DNA of 64,000 nucleotides from Arthrobacter sp. UKPF54-2. Its GTDB lineage: Bacteria; Actinomycetota; Actinomycetes; Actinomycetales; Micrococcaceae. The stretch is taken from positions 2,108,001-2,172,000 of the forward strand of contig NZ_CP040174.1 of assembly GCF_007858535.1 (NCBI RefSeq), written 5' to 3'. Under the pieces are notes generated by a model, which was not told the origin of the DNA, ran no database searches, and saw only the letters and a program-made list of their open reading frames with translations. Shown here one piece after another: positions 42,873-51,894 of this stretch (positions are counted from its first letter, which is position 1; every line of letters starts with the position of its first letter). The translations under genes were made by a program, and so were the position numbers.

Positions 42873-44021
42873 TTGAATCTTCACCGCAGTCAACAAACGG
42901 CTCTCCAGGGGCCGGTCCGTTTCGGTTTCACCGACGCCGTCACGGAGCTTTTCTCCTCCCATCCCGTCCCGGGCGGGACCAGCGCCGGACGGGTGGTGCG
43001 GGTGGACCGCAACCTCGTCCTGGTGGCGGACCACAACGGCCAGTCGCACCTGCCCTACCCGCGGACCGGGAGAATCCCGGCCACCGGCGACTGGGTCTGG
43101 CTCGGCAGCAACCAGGGCGGAGAGTCCGCCATTCTCGGCGTGCTGCCGCGCCGTTCGGAGCTCAGCCGCAAGCGCGCCTTCGAGGCCTCCTCCGAGGCGC
43201 AGGTGCTCGGCGCCAACATGGACCTCGTCGGTGTGGTGGTCCCGGTGGACCGTCCGCTCACCCACAACAGGCTCGAACGCACCCTCGTCGCCGCCTGGGA
43301 TTCCGGCGCCACCCCGCTGGTGGTGATCACTAAAGCGGACCTCGCCGAGGTGGCGGACGACGTCGTCGGGCAGGTCTCGCTGCAGGCCGCCGGCGTTGCG
43401 GTGGTCACTACCAGCGCCGAGCAGGGCGACGGCCTCGATGAGCTGCTGGGGCATCTCCCTCCCGGCGGCACCATCGTGCTGCTGGGCCCCTCGGGTGCCG
43501 GCAAATCCACCCTGATCAACGCGCTCGTGGGCTTCGAAGCCCAGGAAACCGGCGCGGTAAGGGCAGGCGACGGCAAAGGCAGGCACACCACCACCTCCCG
43601 GGAACTGGTCCCGCTGCCCGGCGGGGCGGTGCTGATGGACACGCCCGGGGTGCGCGGCTTCGGATTGTTCGATGCCGAGGACGGCCTGGACGAGGTTTTC
43701 GGCGACCTCGAGGACCTCTTCGCCCGGTGCCGGTTCGCTGACTGCGCGCACGGCCGCGAACCCGGCTGCGCTGTGCAGGACGCCCTCGCCGGGGGCGAGC
43801 TGGACAGCCGCCGCTGGGCAAGCTACCTCAAGATGCAGCGCGAAGTCGCGGCATTGGAGCGGCGCCACGACGCGGCCGCCCGGCGCGCCTACCAGCGGGA
43901 GTGGCACCAGAAGGTGGTGGTGGCCAGCAGGAGCCAGCGCGCCGCCGAGCGGCTCAGCCATGACCAGCCCCGCAGGGCCACGGAAGGGGGCAAAGGAAAG
44001 GGCAACGGCCGCCGGAAATAG
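42873..44021 (+). CDS. rsgA: Ribosome small-subunit-dependent GTPase A
   Basis: This 382-aa protein has an N-terminal OB-fold part (GRVVRVDRNLVLVADHNGQSH) and a circularly permuted GTPase: the G4-like motif VITKADL comes before the P-loop GPSGAGKSTLINALVG and the DTPGVRGFGLFD switch II. A Zn knuckle FARCRFADCAHGREPGCAV follows, then a basic Arg/Lys-rich tail. It helps late 30S assembly. The TTG start is tentative; AAAGGG lies just upstream. Confidence 0.94.
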   Translation: MNLHRSQQTALQGPVRFGFTDAVTELFSSHPVPGGTSAGRVVRVDRNLVLVADHNGQSHLPYPRTGRIPATGDWVWLGSNQGGESAILGVLPRRSELSRKRAFEASSEAQVLGANMDLVGVVVPVDRPLTHNRLERTLVAAWDSGATPLVVITKADLAEVADDVVGQVSLQAAGVAVVTTSAEQGDGLDELLGHLPPGGTIVLLGPSGAGKSTLINALVGFEAQETGAVRAGDGKGRHTTTSRELVPLPGGAVLMDTPGVRGFGLFDAEDGLDEVFGDLEDLFARCRFADCAHGREPGCAVQDALAGGELDSRRWASYLKMQREVAALERRHDAAARRAYQREWHQKVVVASRSQRAAERLSHDQPRRATEGGKGKGNGRRK

Positions 44022-44166
44022 CCGCCGGAAATAGCAGGCCCATCCGGAAACCCGCCGGTGCCGAATGCAGGGGGTAGCCCCCGCGCCGCCGGCGGGATCC
44101 GGGCCCGATTCGTCCTATCGGCACCCCGGCCCGCCAGCGGCGCCAGCTACGCTGGGCCATACCCGC

Positions 44167-44196
44167 TTTACAGCCAAAATTCAGGATGCATATGAT
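44167..44196 (+). promoter_or_regulatory. Sigma-70-type promoter of the compatible-solute ABC operon
   Basis: TTTACA (44167-44172) and TATGAT (44191-44196) are 18 nt apart in an A/T-rich island of an otherwise G/C-rich gap. The start codon at 44247 then has a leader of about 45 nt. This is one of the best consensus matches in the window. Confidence 0.6.
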
Positions 44197-44246
44197 CAGT
44201 TGGCTGGACCGTCCCATGTTGCCGCCAACAGATAGGTAAGCCCGGA

Positions 44247-45344
44247 ATGGCAGAGGCCATGATCGAGTTCCAGAGCGTCACCAAGCAGTACCCGGGCGGC
44301 CAGGCCGCCGTCGACGATCTGAGCATGTCCATCGACAAGGGCGCCATCACCGTCTTCGTGGGACCATCCGGCTGCGGCAAGACCACCTCGCTGCGGATGA
44401 TCAACCGGATGGTCGAGCCGACGTCCGGCACCATCACCGTGGACGGACGGGACGTCACCACCGTGCCCGCCGCGCAACTGCGCCGCTCGATGGGCTACGT
44501 CATGCAGTCCTCCGGTCTCATGCCCCACCGCTCCGTCCTGGACAACATCGCCACCGTCCCGCGGCTCAACGGCGTGTCCAAGGCGGCGTCCCGCAAGCGC
44601 GCGGAGGAGCTGCTCGACGTCGTCGGCCTCGCCGCCGGGCTCGGCCGGCGCTACCCCTCACAGCTGTCCGGCGGCCAGCAGCAGCGCGTCGGGGTGGCCC
44701 GTGCGCTCGCCGCCGACCCTCCCGTGCTGCTGATGGATGAACCGTTCAGCGCGGTTGACCCCGTGGTGCGCGATGAACTGCAGAAAGAGCTGCTCCGGCT
44801 GCAGCGCGACCTGGCCAAGACCATTGTGTTCGTCACCCACGACATCGACGAAGCGACCGTGCTGGGGGACAAGGTGGCCGTCTTCGCGTCCGGCGGGAAG
44901 CTGGCGCAGTACGCCACCCCGGAAGAGATCCTGCGGGCCCCGGCCAACGACTTCGTCGCGTCCTTTGTGGGCCGCGACCGGGGGTTCCGGCACCTCGCGT
45001 TCAGCCCGTCCGACGGCGTCGCGGTCCACCCGGTCCACACCGTCCGCGCGGGCGAACTCGCCCGCGGCGGCGGCCCGGACACGGACGAATGGCAGCTTGT
45101 GGTCGACGACGAGCGCCGGCCGCTCGGCTGGAGCGCGCCCGGCGCCGGCCCGGCCACCGTCCCGGGAGGATCGCTCTTCCATAAGGGGGAGACGCTCCGC
45201 CGGGCACTCGATGCGGCCCTGTCCTCGCCGTCCGGACTCGGCGTCGCCGTGGACGCGGACGGCAGGGTGGCCGGGGTGATCACGGCCGCCGAAGTGCTCG
45301 CCCTGATCGAAGCGGACCGCCGGGTCCGGCAGGGCGCGCACTGA
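44247..45344 (+). CDS. Glycine betaine/proline/choline ABC transporter, ATP-binding subunit (OpuCA/ProV-like)
   Basis: This 365-aa protein has Walker A GPSGCGKTTSLRM, Q-loop YVMQSSGLMPHRSVLDNI, signature LSGGQQQRVGVARALA, Walker B VLLMDEPFSAVDP and H-loop VFVTHDIDEATVL. The C-terminal extension holds a CBS-like piece (LGVAVDADGRVAGVITAAEVL), as in OpuCA. It energises uptake of an osmoprotectant (family knowledge). It overlaps the next gene by 1 nt. ATG 44259 is an alternative start. Confidence 0.94.
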   Translation: MAEAMIEFQSVTKQYPGGQAAVDDLSMSIDKGAITVFVGPSGCGKTTSLRMINRMVEPTSGTITVDGRDVTTVPAAQLRRSMGYVMQSSGLMPHRSVLDNIATVPRLNGVSKAASRKRAEELLDVVGLAAGLGRRYPSQLSGGQQQRVGVARALAADPPVLLMDEPFSAVDPVVRDELQKELLRLQRDLAKTIVFVTHDIDEATVLGDKVAVFASGGKLAQYATPEEILRAPANDFVASFVGRDRGFRHLAFSPSDGVAVHPVHTVRAGELARGGGPDTDEWQLVVDDERRPLGWSAPGAGPATVPGGSLFHKGETLRRALDAALSSPSGLGVAVDADGRVAGVITAAEVLALIEADRRVRQGAH

Positions 45345-46054
45345 TGGAATGGTTCCTGGCCAACAGCGGGCAGGTCTTCAGCCTCGCCGGCCAGCACCTC
45401 GTCCTGGCCGTCCTGCCGATGATCTTCGGCCTGCTGATTTCCATCCCGCTGGCCCAGCTGGCCCGGCAGAACCGCACCCTGCGCACCGTGGTCCTCACCG
45501 CCTCCTCGCTGCTTTACACCATTCCCTCGCTGGCGCTCTTCATCATCCTGCCGACCGTTCTGGGAACCAGGATCCTGGACCCGGTCAACGTCGTTGTGGC
45601 CCTGACCATCTACGCCGTCGCGCTCCTGGTCCGGGCCGCCCTGGACGCCTTTGACTCGGTGGACGAGGACCTGCAGCAGGCCGCCGTCGCGATGGGCTTC
45701 AAACCCCTGGCCCGGTTCCTGCAGATCGACCTGCCGTTGTCGCTGCCCGTGCTCTTCGCCGGCCTCCGCGTGGTCTCGGTCAGCAACATCTCCCTGGTCA
45801 GCGTCGCCGCCCTGCTCGGCATCGGGAACCTCGGCATGCTCTTCACATCCGGGCTGCAGCGCGACTTCGTGACCGAGGTGCTCGTGGGGATTGTCGCCAT
45901 CCTCTTGCTGGCGCTGCTGATGGACGCCGTGCTGGTGCTGCTGGAACGGCTCCTGACGCCCTGGACCCGGGCCGGCGCGGGCTCGCCGGGTCAGCCCGGT
46001 GAGCCCGCCGCGGCCCGGCGTCTTTCCGAATCTGCCGCGGGGGCATCCGCATGA
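45344..46054 (+). CDS. Osmoprotectant ABC transporter permease
   Basis: This 236-aa protein has about five to six membrane helices. LVLAVLPMIFGLLISIPLAQLARQNRTL lies in the first part. The permease EAA-like loop is VDEDLQQAAVAMGFKPLARFLQIDLPLSLPVLFAGLRVV. It belongs to the OpuC/ProW type that works with the ATPase and the binding protein. Translation is coupled to its neighbours by overlap (1 nt before, ATGA after). Confidence 0.94.
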   Translation: MEWFLANSGQVFSLAGQHLVLAVLPMIFGLLISIPLAQLARQNRTLRTVVLTASSLLYTIPSLALFIILPTVLGTRILDPVNVVVALTIYAVALLVRAALDAFDSVDEDLQQAAVAMGFKPLARFLQIDLPLSLPVLFAGLRVVSVSNISLVSVAALLGIGNLGMLFTSGLQRDFVTEVLVGIVAILLLALLMDAVLVLLERLLTPWTRAGAGSPGQPGEPAAARRLSESAAGASA

Positions 46055-46797
46055 GCGACGTCTTCACCGACACCTTCGCCTGGCTTGCCGACCCGAAGCA
46101 CTGGGCCGGCAGCAACGGCATCCCCGTGCGCCTGGCCGAGCACCTGCAGTACACCGGGCTGGTGATGCTGATCGCGTCCGCCATTGCGGTGCCGATCGGA
46201 CTCTACGTGGGCCACACCGGCCGGGGACGGGTGGCCGTGGTGGCCCTCGCCGGTGCCCTCCGCGCGCTGCCGACCCTGGGACTGCTGACGCTCTTTGTCC
46301 TGCTGGCGGGGATCGGGCTGATGCCCCCGGTCTGGGCGCTCGTGATCCTGACCGTGCCGCCGCTGCTGGCCGGGACCTACGCGGGAATCTCCAGCGTGGA
46401 CCGGAACGTGGTGGACGCCGCCCGGGCCATGGGGATGACCGAACTGCAGGTGCTGTTCCGCGCCGAGTTCCCCAACGCGCTGCCGGTCATGTTCGGCGGG
46501 TTCCGCACCGGAGTCCTGCAGGTGATCGCCACGGTGTCCGTGGTCGCCTACATCAACCTGGGCGGCCTGGGCCGCTACCTCTTTGACGGCCTCGTCCTCT
46601 CCGACTTCCCGCAGATGCTCGGCGGCTCGCTGCTCATCGCCGGGCTCGCGATCGCCGTCGACCTGGTGCTTGTCCTGTTCCAGCGGCTCTTCCTCACCCG
46701 CGGGGCCGCCCGCAAACCGAACCGCAGCCAGCAGGCCGCGGTACATCTCACAGACCCCGCGACCGCGGAGGCTGTTGTTCAAGGAGGTACGTCATGA
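46051..46797 (+). CDS. Osmoprotectant ABC transporter permease, second subunit
   Basis: This 248-aa protein has a WLADPKHWAGSNGIPVRLAEHL cytoplasmic start and then a six-helix permease. The EAA-type loop is VDAARAMGMTELQVLFRAEFPNALPVMFGGFRTGVLQVIA. It is the paralogue of the preceding permease, so the two likely form a heterodimer. ATGA overlaps at both ends (46051-46054, 46794-46797) show a tightly coupled operon. Confidence 0.94.
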   Translation: MSDVFTDTFAWLADPKHWAGSNGIPVRLAEHLQYTGLVMLIASAIAVPIGLYVGHTGRGRVAVVALAGALRALPTLGLLTLFVLLAGIGLMPPVWALVILTVPPLLAGTYAGISSVDRNVVDAARAMGMTELQVLFRAEFPNALPVMFGGFRTGVLQVIATVSVVAYINLGGLGRYLFDGLVLSDFPQMLGGSLLIAGLAIAVDLVLVLFQRLFLTRGAARKPNRSQQAAVHLTDPATAEAVVQGGTS

Positions 46798-47756
46798 AGG
46801 AAAACCGCCCACCTGCACTCCGCAGGCGCGCATTCGGCGGCCTGGCCGCCGGCGTCGGCCTGGCCCTGGCCCTGTCCGCGTGCGGAGGCTCGTCCAACCC
46901 GCTGTCCTCGGCACCTGCCAGCGGCGGTTCCTACGGCGGGGCCGGCGGCACCCTCGTGGTCGGCTCCGCCGACTTCACCGAGAGCCAGATCATCGCCGAG
47001 CTCTACGCCGGGGCGCTCAACGCCGCCGGCGTCACCGCCAGCACCAAGCCGAACATCGGCTCCCGTGAGGTCTACTTCAAGGCCGTGCAGGACGGCTCCG
47101 TGGACGTGATCCCCGACTACAGTGGCAACCTGCTGCTGCACGTCAACAAGGACGCCACCGAGATCTCCGCCGACGACATTGCCAAGGCGCTGCCGGGCAA
47201 GCTCCCCGACGGGCTGGCCGTGCTCGATGCGGCCAAGGCCGAGGACAAGGACGCCATGGTGGTCACCAAAGCCACCGCGGAGAAGTACAAACTGAAGTCC
47301 ATCGAGGACCTGGCCAAGGTTTGCAGCGAGATCGTGGTTGGCGCACCGGCCACCTTCGCCGAACGCGCTTACGGGCTGCCGGGCCTGAAGAAGAACTACA
47401 ACTGCGAGCCCAAGAAGCTCGAACCCTTCAGCGACGGCGGCGGCCCGGTCACCGTCAAGGCCCTGCTCTCGGACCAGGTCCAGGTGGCCGACATCTACAC
47501 CACCACCCCAGCCATCGCGGACAACGACCTGGTGGTGCTGGAGGACCCGAAGAACAACTTCATCGCGCAGCAGGTCCTGCCGCTGTACAACAAGGCCAAG
47601 ATGACGGACAAGGCCAAAGAGGCCCTCAACGCCGTCTCGAAGCTGCTCACCACAGAGGACCTGATCAACCTCAACCGTGCCGTGGGCGGCAGCCAGAAGC
47701 AGAACCCCAAGGACGCCGCGGCGGCGTGGCTCAAGGACAAGGGCCTGGTCAAGTAG
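46794..47756 (+). CDS. Osmoprotectant ABC transporter substrate-binding lipoprotein (OpuCC/ProX-like)
   Basis: This 320-aa protein has a Tat-like or basic start (RRRAFGGLAAGVGLALALSACGG) with a lipobox LSAC. The mature part is the type-2 binding fold: VVGSADFTESQIIAELYAGAL, VYFKAVQDGSVDVIPDYSGN (the ligand-box tyrosine and substrate loop), KDAMVVTKATAEK and VADIYTTTPAIADNDLVVLEDP. It binds glycine betaine, carnitine, choline or a related ligand (class known, ligand not). A strong terminator follows. Confidence 0.94.
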   Translation: MKENRPPALRRRAFGGLAAGVGLALALSACGGSSNPLSSAPASGGSYGGAGGTLVVGSADFTESQIIAELYAGALNAAGVTASTKPNIGSREVYFKAVQDGSVDVIPDYSGNLLLHVNKDATEISADDIAKALPGKLPDGLAVLDAAKAEDKDAMVVTKATAEKYKLKSIEDLAKVCSEIVVGAPATFAERAYGLPGLKKNYNCEPKKLEPFSDGGGPVTVKALLSDQVQVADIYTTTPAIADNDLVVLEDPKNNFIAQQVLPLYNKAKMTDKAKEALNAVSKLLTTEDLINLNRAVGGSQKQNPKDAAAAWLKDKGLVK

Positions 47757-47775
47757 ACCGGAGCCTGTGACAGTC

Positions 47776-47825
47776 CGACGGCGGCTGCCGGCCCGGTTCC
47801 GCCGGCCGGCAGCCGCCGTCGTTGT
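47776..47825 (+). terminator. Rho-independent terminator after the ABC importer operon
   Basis: A perfect 17-bp stem (arm CGACGGCGGCTGCCGGC at 47776-47792 with 47805-47821) with a 12-nt loop starts 20 nt after the stop codon. The tail is TTGTG. It separates the importer from alaA. Confidence 0.78.
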
Positions 47826-47873
47826 GTCCCCGTCCCGCCGGACGGGCGGCCGTATGACGCGGGCTTCTGCTGT

Positions 47874-47885
47874 GAGACAAGTCTC
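47874..47885. promoter_or_regulatory. Palindrome GAGACAAGTCTC upstream of alaA
   Basis: The 5-bp arms GAGAC/GTCTC around AA lie about 25 bp before the alaA -10 box, near the expected -35 position. It could be an operator. No regulator is adjacent. Confidence 0.25.
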
Positions 47886-47921
47886 AACGGAAGTACATCC
47901 GCCATATGGCATATTTGATGA

Positions 47922-49142
47922 ATGGCAGAATTCAAGCAGTCCACCAAGCTTCACAATGTCCTCTACGACATCCGTGGACCGATTCTTCAGGCCGCCCAGC
48001 AGATGGAGGCCGAGGGCCACCGCATCCTCAAACTGAACATCGGAAACCCGGCCCCGTTCGGGTTCGAAGCGCCGGACGCGATCCTGGTGGACATGATCCG
48101 CCACCTGCCGCATGCCCAGGGCTACAGCGACTCCCGCGGCATCTTCTCCGCCCGCACCGCCGTCTCGCAGTACTACCAGACGCGCGGGATCCAGAACATC
48201 CACGTCGATGACATCTACCTCGGCAACGGTGTCAGCGAGCTCATCACGATGTCGCTGATGGCCCTGCTGGACGACGGCGACGAGGTCCTCATTCCCACCC
48301 CGGACTACCCGCTCTGGACCGCTTCCGTGGCCCTGGCCGGCGGCAAACCCGTGCACTACCTCTGCGACGAGGAATCCGGCTGGCAGCCGGACCTCGAGGA
48401 CCTCGAAGCGAAGATCACGCCGCGCACCAAGGGCATCGTGGTGATCAACCCCAACAACCCCACCGGGGCCGTCTACCCGGAGGAAACGCTCAAGAAGATC
48501 GTGGCGCTGGCCGAAAAGCACGGCCTCGTCCTGTTCGCCGACGAGATCTACGAGAAGATCCTCTACGAGGACGCCGTGCACGTGAACATGGCCGGCCTCA
48601 CCGGCGACGACGTGCTCTGCCTGACCTTCAGCGGGCTGTCCAAGGCGTACCGGGTCTGCGGCTACCGGGCCGGCTGGATGGCCATCTCCGGTCCCAAGAA
48701 GGAAGCCGCCGACTACCTCGAGGGCATCAACCTGCTCGCGAACATGCGGCTGTGCGCCAACGTGCCGGCACAGCACGCCATCCAGACGGCCCTGGGCGGC
48801 TACCAGAGCATCAACGACCTGATCCTGCCGGGCGGCCGGCTGTTGGAGCAGCGGAACAAGGCCTACGACATGCTGAACGCGATCCCTGGGGTCAGCACCC
48901 AGCAGGCCCGCGGCGCGATGTACCTGTTCCCGAAGCTGGACCCCGAGGTCTACCACATCCGCGACGACGAGAAGTTCGTCCTGGACCTCTTGCGCCAGCA
49001 GAAGATCCTGGTCTCCCACGGCCGCGCCTTCAACTGGGTCCGGCCGGACCACTTCCGGATGGTGACCCTGCCGAACGTCAAGGACCTGGAAGAAGCGATC
49101 AACCGCATGGCGGACTTCCTGAGCCGGTACCAGGGCAACTAG
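47922..49142 (+). CDS. alaA: Alanine transaminase-type PLP aminotransferase
   Basis: This 406-aa class-I aminotransferase closely follows the AlaA pattern: LYDIRGPILQAA, LKLNIGNPAPFGF, GYSDSRGIFSAR, VSELITMSLMALLDDGDEVLIPTPDYPLW, VINPNNPTGAVYPEE, the PLP-binding Lys in FSGLSKAYRVCGYRAGWM, and FRMVTLPNV near the C-terminus. It converts pyruvate and glutamate to alanine and 2-oxoglutarate. CATATT stands 6 nt before the ATG, suggesting a leaderless mRNA. It is followed by a PPK2 gene. Confidence 0.93.
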   Translation: MAEFKQSTKLHNVLYDIRGPILQAAQQMEAEGHRILKLNIGNPAPFGFEAPDAILVDMIRHLPHAQGYSDSRGIFSARTAVSQYYQTRGIQNIHVDDIYLGNGVSELITMSLMALLDDGDEVLIPTPDYPLWTASVALAGGKPVHYLCDEESGWQPDLEDLEAKITPRTKGIVVINPNNPTGAVYPEETLKKIVALAEKHGLVLFADEIYEKILYEDAVHVNMAGLTGDDVLCLTFSGLSKAYRVCGYRAGWMAISGPKKEAADYLEGINLLANMRLCANVPAQHAIQTALGGYQSINDLILPGGRLLEQRNKAYDMLNAIPGVSTQQARGAMYLFPKLDPEVYHIRDDEKFVLDLLRQQKILVSHGRAFNWVRPDHFRMVTLPNVKDLEEAINRMADFLSRYQGN

Positions 49143-49211
49143 GATTCGGGACAGCAGCGCTGCAGGACGGCCGTCCGGCGGGCAGGCTGCCCGAACCGGA
49201 AAGAGGCTTTG

Positions 49212-50066
49212 ATGGCAGATGTCGTGAACTTCGACGAACACCCGGCTGACACCCTGAAGGCAGGGAAGAAGTTCAAGCTCGGCGACGTCGATCCCGGCTC
49301 CACGCCGGGCTACTCCGGTGACAAGGCGGAGGGTGAGAAGTTGCTCAGCGAGCTCGACGGCAAGCTCACCAACCTCCAGGAGCAGCTTTTCGCGGAGTCC
49401 CGGATCGGCGGAAAGAAGCGCGTGCTGCTGGTCCTGCAGGCCATGGACACCGCCGGCAAGGGCGGGATTGTCAACCACGTGATGGGCCAGATGAACCCGC
49501 AGGGCGTGCAGTTGAAGTCGTTCAAGGCGCCCACGCCCGAGGAGCAGTCCTACGACTTCCTCTGGCGGATCGAAAAGGAAGTTCCCGCGGCCGGCATGGT
49601 GGGGGTCTTTGACCGCTCCCACTACGAGGACGTGCTGATCCACCGGGTGCACCGCTGGGCGGACGCCGAGGAACTGGAGCGACGCTACCGGGCGATCAAT
49701 GAATTCGAAGCCCGGCAAACGGCCGCCGGAACGAAGATCGTCAAGGTCATGCTGCACATCAGCCGCGACGAGCAGCAGGAACGCCTGCTGGCCCGGCTCG
49801 AGGACCCCGCGAAACGGTGGAAGTACAGCGGGAACGACCTCAAGGAACGGGCCTTCTGGGACGACTACATGGACGCGTACCAGGCCGCGTTCGAGCAGAC
49901 CAGCTCGGAGCTTGCGCCCTGGCATGTGGTTCCGGCGAACAAGAAGTGGTTCGCCCGGATCGCCGTCCAGCAGCTGCTCCTGGACGCGCTCGAAGGGCTG
50001 GGCCTTGAGTGGCCCGTCCCGGAACTCGACATCGAGATGGAGCAGGAGCTGGTGCGGCGCTCCTAG
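49212..50066 (+). CDS. Polyphosphate kinase 2 (PPK2)-family nucleotide phosphotransferase
   Basis: This 284-aa protein has a P-loop VLQAMDTAGKGG, the lid FKAPTPEEQSYDFLWRIEKEVPA, and FDRSHYEDVLIHRVH (Walker-B-like DRSHYE). ISRDEQQERLLARL and a conserved WHVVPANKKWFARIAV segment follow. Such enzymes phosphorylate nucleotides with polyphosphate. Whether it prefers AMP or ADP is not clear. ATG 49212 has AAGAGG about 5 nt upstream. Confidence 0.93.
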   Translation: MADVVNFDEHPADTLKAGKKFKLGDVDPGSTPGYSGDKAEGEKLLSELDGKLTNLQEQLFAESRIGGKKRVLLVLQAMDTAGKGGIVNHVMGQMNPQGVQLKSFKAPTPEEQSYDFLWRIEKEVPAAGMVGVFDRSHYEDVLIHRVHRWADAEELERRYRAINEFEARQTAAGTKIVKVMLHISRDEQQERLLARLEDPAKRWKYSGNDLKERAFWDDYMDAYQAAFEQTSSELAPWHVVPANKKWFARIAVQQLLLDALEGLGLEWPVPELDIEMEQELVRRS

Positions 50067-50078
50067 CCGGCGCTCCGC

Positions 50079-50315
50079 TCAGTTGTCCTGGGCGGCCTGG
50101 TCCCGGGCCGCCGCGAGCCGCTTGCGGGCACCCTCGAGCCACTGCTCGCAGCGCTTGGCGAGGGCTTCCCCGCGTTCCCAGAGGGCGAGGGATTCTTCAA
50201 GGCTGGCGCCGCCGGCCTCCAGCTTGCCCACCACACCCACAAGCTGCTCGCGGGCTTCTTCGTAGCTCAGCGCGTCAAGGTCGGCGTCCGGGGTTGCTGC
50301 GTTCTCTGTTGCCAT
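50079..50315 (-). CDS. xseB: Exodeoxyribonuclease VII small subunit
   Basis: This 78-aa protein shows the family's pattern LSYEEAREQLVGVVGKLEAGG and LEESLALWERGEALAKRCEQWLEGA, an alpha-helical hairpin. AAGGAG with a short spacer precedes the ATG. It partners with XseA just downstream in the map (50401) on the same strand, as usual. The complex degrades single-stranded DNA. Confidence 0.95.
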   Translation of the reverse strand: MATENAATPDADLDALSYEEAREQLVGVVGKLEAGGASLEESLALWERGEALAKRCEQWLEGARKRLAAARDQAAQDN

Positions 50316-50400
50316 GTGGTGCTCCTTTTCTGGTTCCCGCGCGGGCCCGTGCGGGGCCGGGACGGGGGACGTCGGGTTTGTCTGGATTGGGAGGGCCCGG

Positions 50401-51687
50401 TCAGTCTCCGGCGGGCTGCTGGCCGCCGGTGGACTGGGCCGTGAACCTGCCGCCGGCCACCCGGACGGCCAACGCCGTGCCCGCCGGTGCCTGGTCGGGG
50501 TGCCGTACCACCTCGTGGCGGGTTCCCGGGGTGGTGGTGCCGTCGTCGAGCTGGACGACGGCGTAGCCGCGGTCCAGCGTCTTTTGCGGCGAGAGGGCGC
50601 GGATCTGGGCCTTGAGGTGGACCAGCTGGTCGGCCGCCCGTACGACGGCGGTGTTGATCGCCGCGTGCGCCCGGCCCTTGAGCCGTTCGACGTCGTCATG
50701 CCGGGCGGTGACCATGCCTTCGGGGGCCGCCAGCACCGGCCGCGAGCGAAGCGACGCGAGGCGGTCCGTTTCCCGCTCCACCAGGCGGGTGACCCCGCGG
50801 CGCAGCTGGTCGCGGGCCTGCCGGACCCGGGCCAGTTCCTCCGTCACGTCGGGGACGATCCGCTTCGCGGCGTCGGTGGGCGTCGAGGCGCGCAGGTCCG
50901 CGACGTCGTCGAGGATAGGCCGGTCCGCTTCGTGGCCGATCGCGCTAACCACCGGCGTGGCCGCGTCCGCCACGGCCCGGATGAGTTCCTCGCTGCTGAA
51001 GGGGAGCAGGTCTTCCAGGGCGCCGCCGCCGCGGGCGATGACAATGACATCGACCTCGGGGAGGGCATCCAGTTCCCGCAGGGCACCGATGACCTGGGCC
51101 ACGGCGGTATTGCCCTGTACGGCCACCTCGCGGATTTCGAATTCGACGGCGGGCCAGCGGAGCGCCGCGTTGCGGAGGACGTCTTTCTTGGCATCGGAGT
51201 CGCGGCCGGTAATCAGGCCGATCCGGTGGGGGAGCAGGGGCAGGCGCTTCTTGCGGGAGTCGGCGAAGAGTCCCTCCGCCGCGAGGGCCTGTCGCAGCCG
51301 TTCAACCCGGGCCAGCAGATCGCCGAGCCCCACCGGCCGGATGTCCTTGACGGACATGTTCAGCCGGCCCGTCTTCAGCCAGAACTCGGCTTTGATCAGG
51401 GCCACCACGCGGGAGCCGCGCTCCAGGGGCGTGGCCTGGCGGTCCAGGACATTGGTCCAGACCGACGCGGGGAGGGAAATCTCCGCATCAATGTCGCGGA
51501 GCGTGAGGTAGGCGTTGGTGCCGCGCCGGTTGAGCTCGATGACCTGGCCTTCAACCCAGGCCGAGGGCGCCCGGTCGATGTACCCCTTGAGCTTCTGCGA
51601 GAGCAGTTGCAGGGGCCACGGGTTGTCCGGGCTGGTGCCTGCCGCGGTGGCCGGCAGGGTGGTCGCCGCTGCGGTTTCCTCAGACAT
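50401..51687 (-). CDS. xseA: Exodeoxyribonuclease VII large subunit
   Basis: This 428-aa protein has an OB-fold N-domain (SQKLKGYIDRAPSAWVEGQVIELNRRG) and the catalytic domain with IGLITGRDSDAKKDVL, DVIVIARGGGALEDLLPFSSEELIRAV and VVSAIGHEADRPILDDVADLRASTPTDAA (active-site GGG and HE-D region). A coiled-coil follows, and the C-terminus is LDRGYAVVQLDDG. The ATG at 51687 begins a compact product; upstream in-frame starts add unstructured Thr/Arg sequence. The gene is upstream of xseB on the same strand. Confidence 0.95.
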   Translation of the reverse strand: MSEETAAATTLPATAAGTSPDNPWPLQLLSQKLKGYIDRAPSAWVEGQVIELNRRGTNAYLTLRDIDAEISLPASVWTNVLDRQATPLERGSRVVALIKAEFWLKTGRLNMSVKDIRPVGLGDLLARVERLRQALAAEGLFADSRKKRLPLLPHRIGLITGRDSDAKKDVLRNAALRWPAVEFEIREVAVQGNTAVAQVIGALRELDALPEVDVIVIARGGGALEDLLPFSSEELIRAVADAATPVVSAIGHEADRPILDDVADLRASTPTDAAKRIVPDVTEELARVRQARDQLRRGVTRLVERETDRLASLRSRPVLAAPEGMVTARHDDVERLKGRAHAAINTAVVRAADQLVHLKAQIRALSPQKTLDRGYAVVQLDDGTTTPGTRHEVVRHPDQAPAGTALAVRVAGGRFTAQSTGGQQPAGD

Positions 51688-51894
51688 GCCGGTGACCGCC
51701 GGCGGCGTGTGCCTGGTGCAGTTGCTGGTCCGGGTGCTCGTGCATGTGGTGCGGGGTCCTTTGATGGAGGCGGGATCTGCGTCAACTCTATCCATAGCTG
51801 TACCAGCAGGGCCGGACGTTTTGGCCGCCGCTTTCCGGTTCGCCGAAACGCCCCCGTAGGATGGCACTACTCCCAACCCTTCCAGGAGATTTTC

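Noticed and set aside
51683..51754. His-rich 23-codon frame overlapping the xseA start
   Set aside because: It has no ribosome-binding site and its composition follows from the leader sequence; not enough to call a gene.
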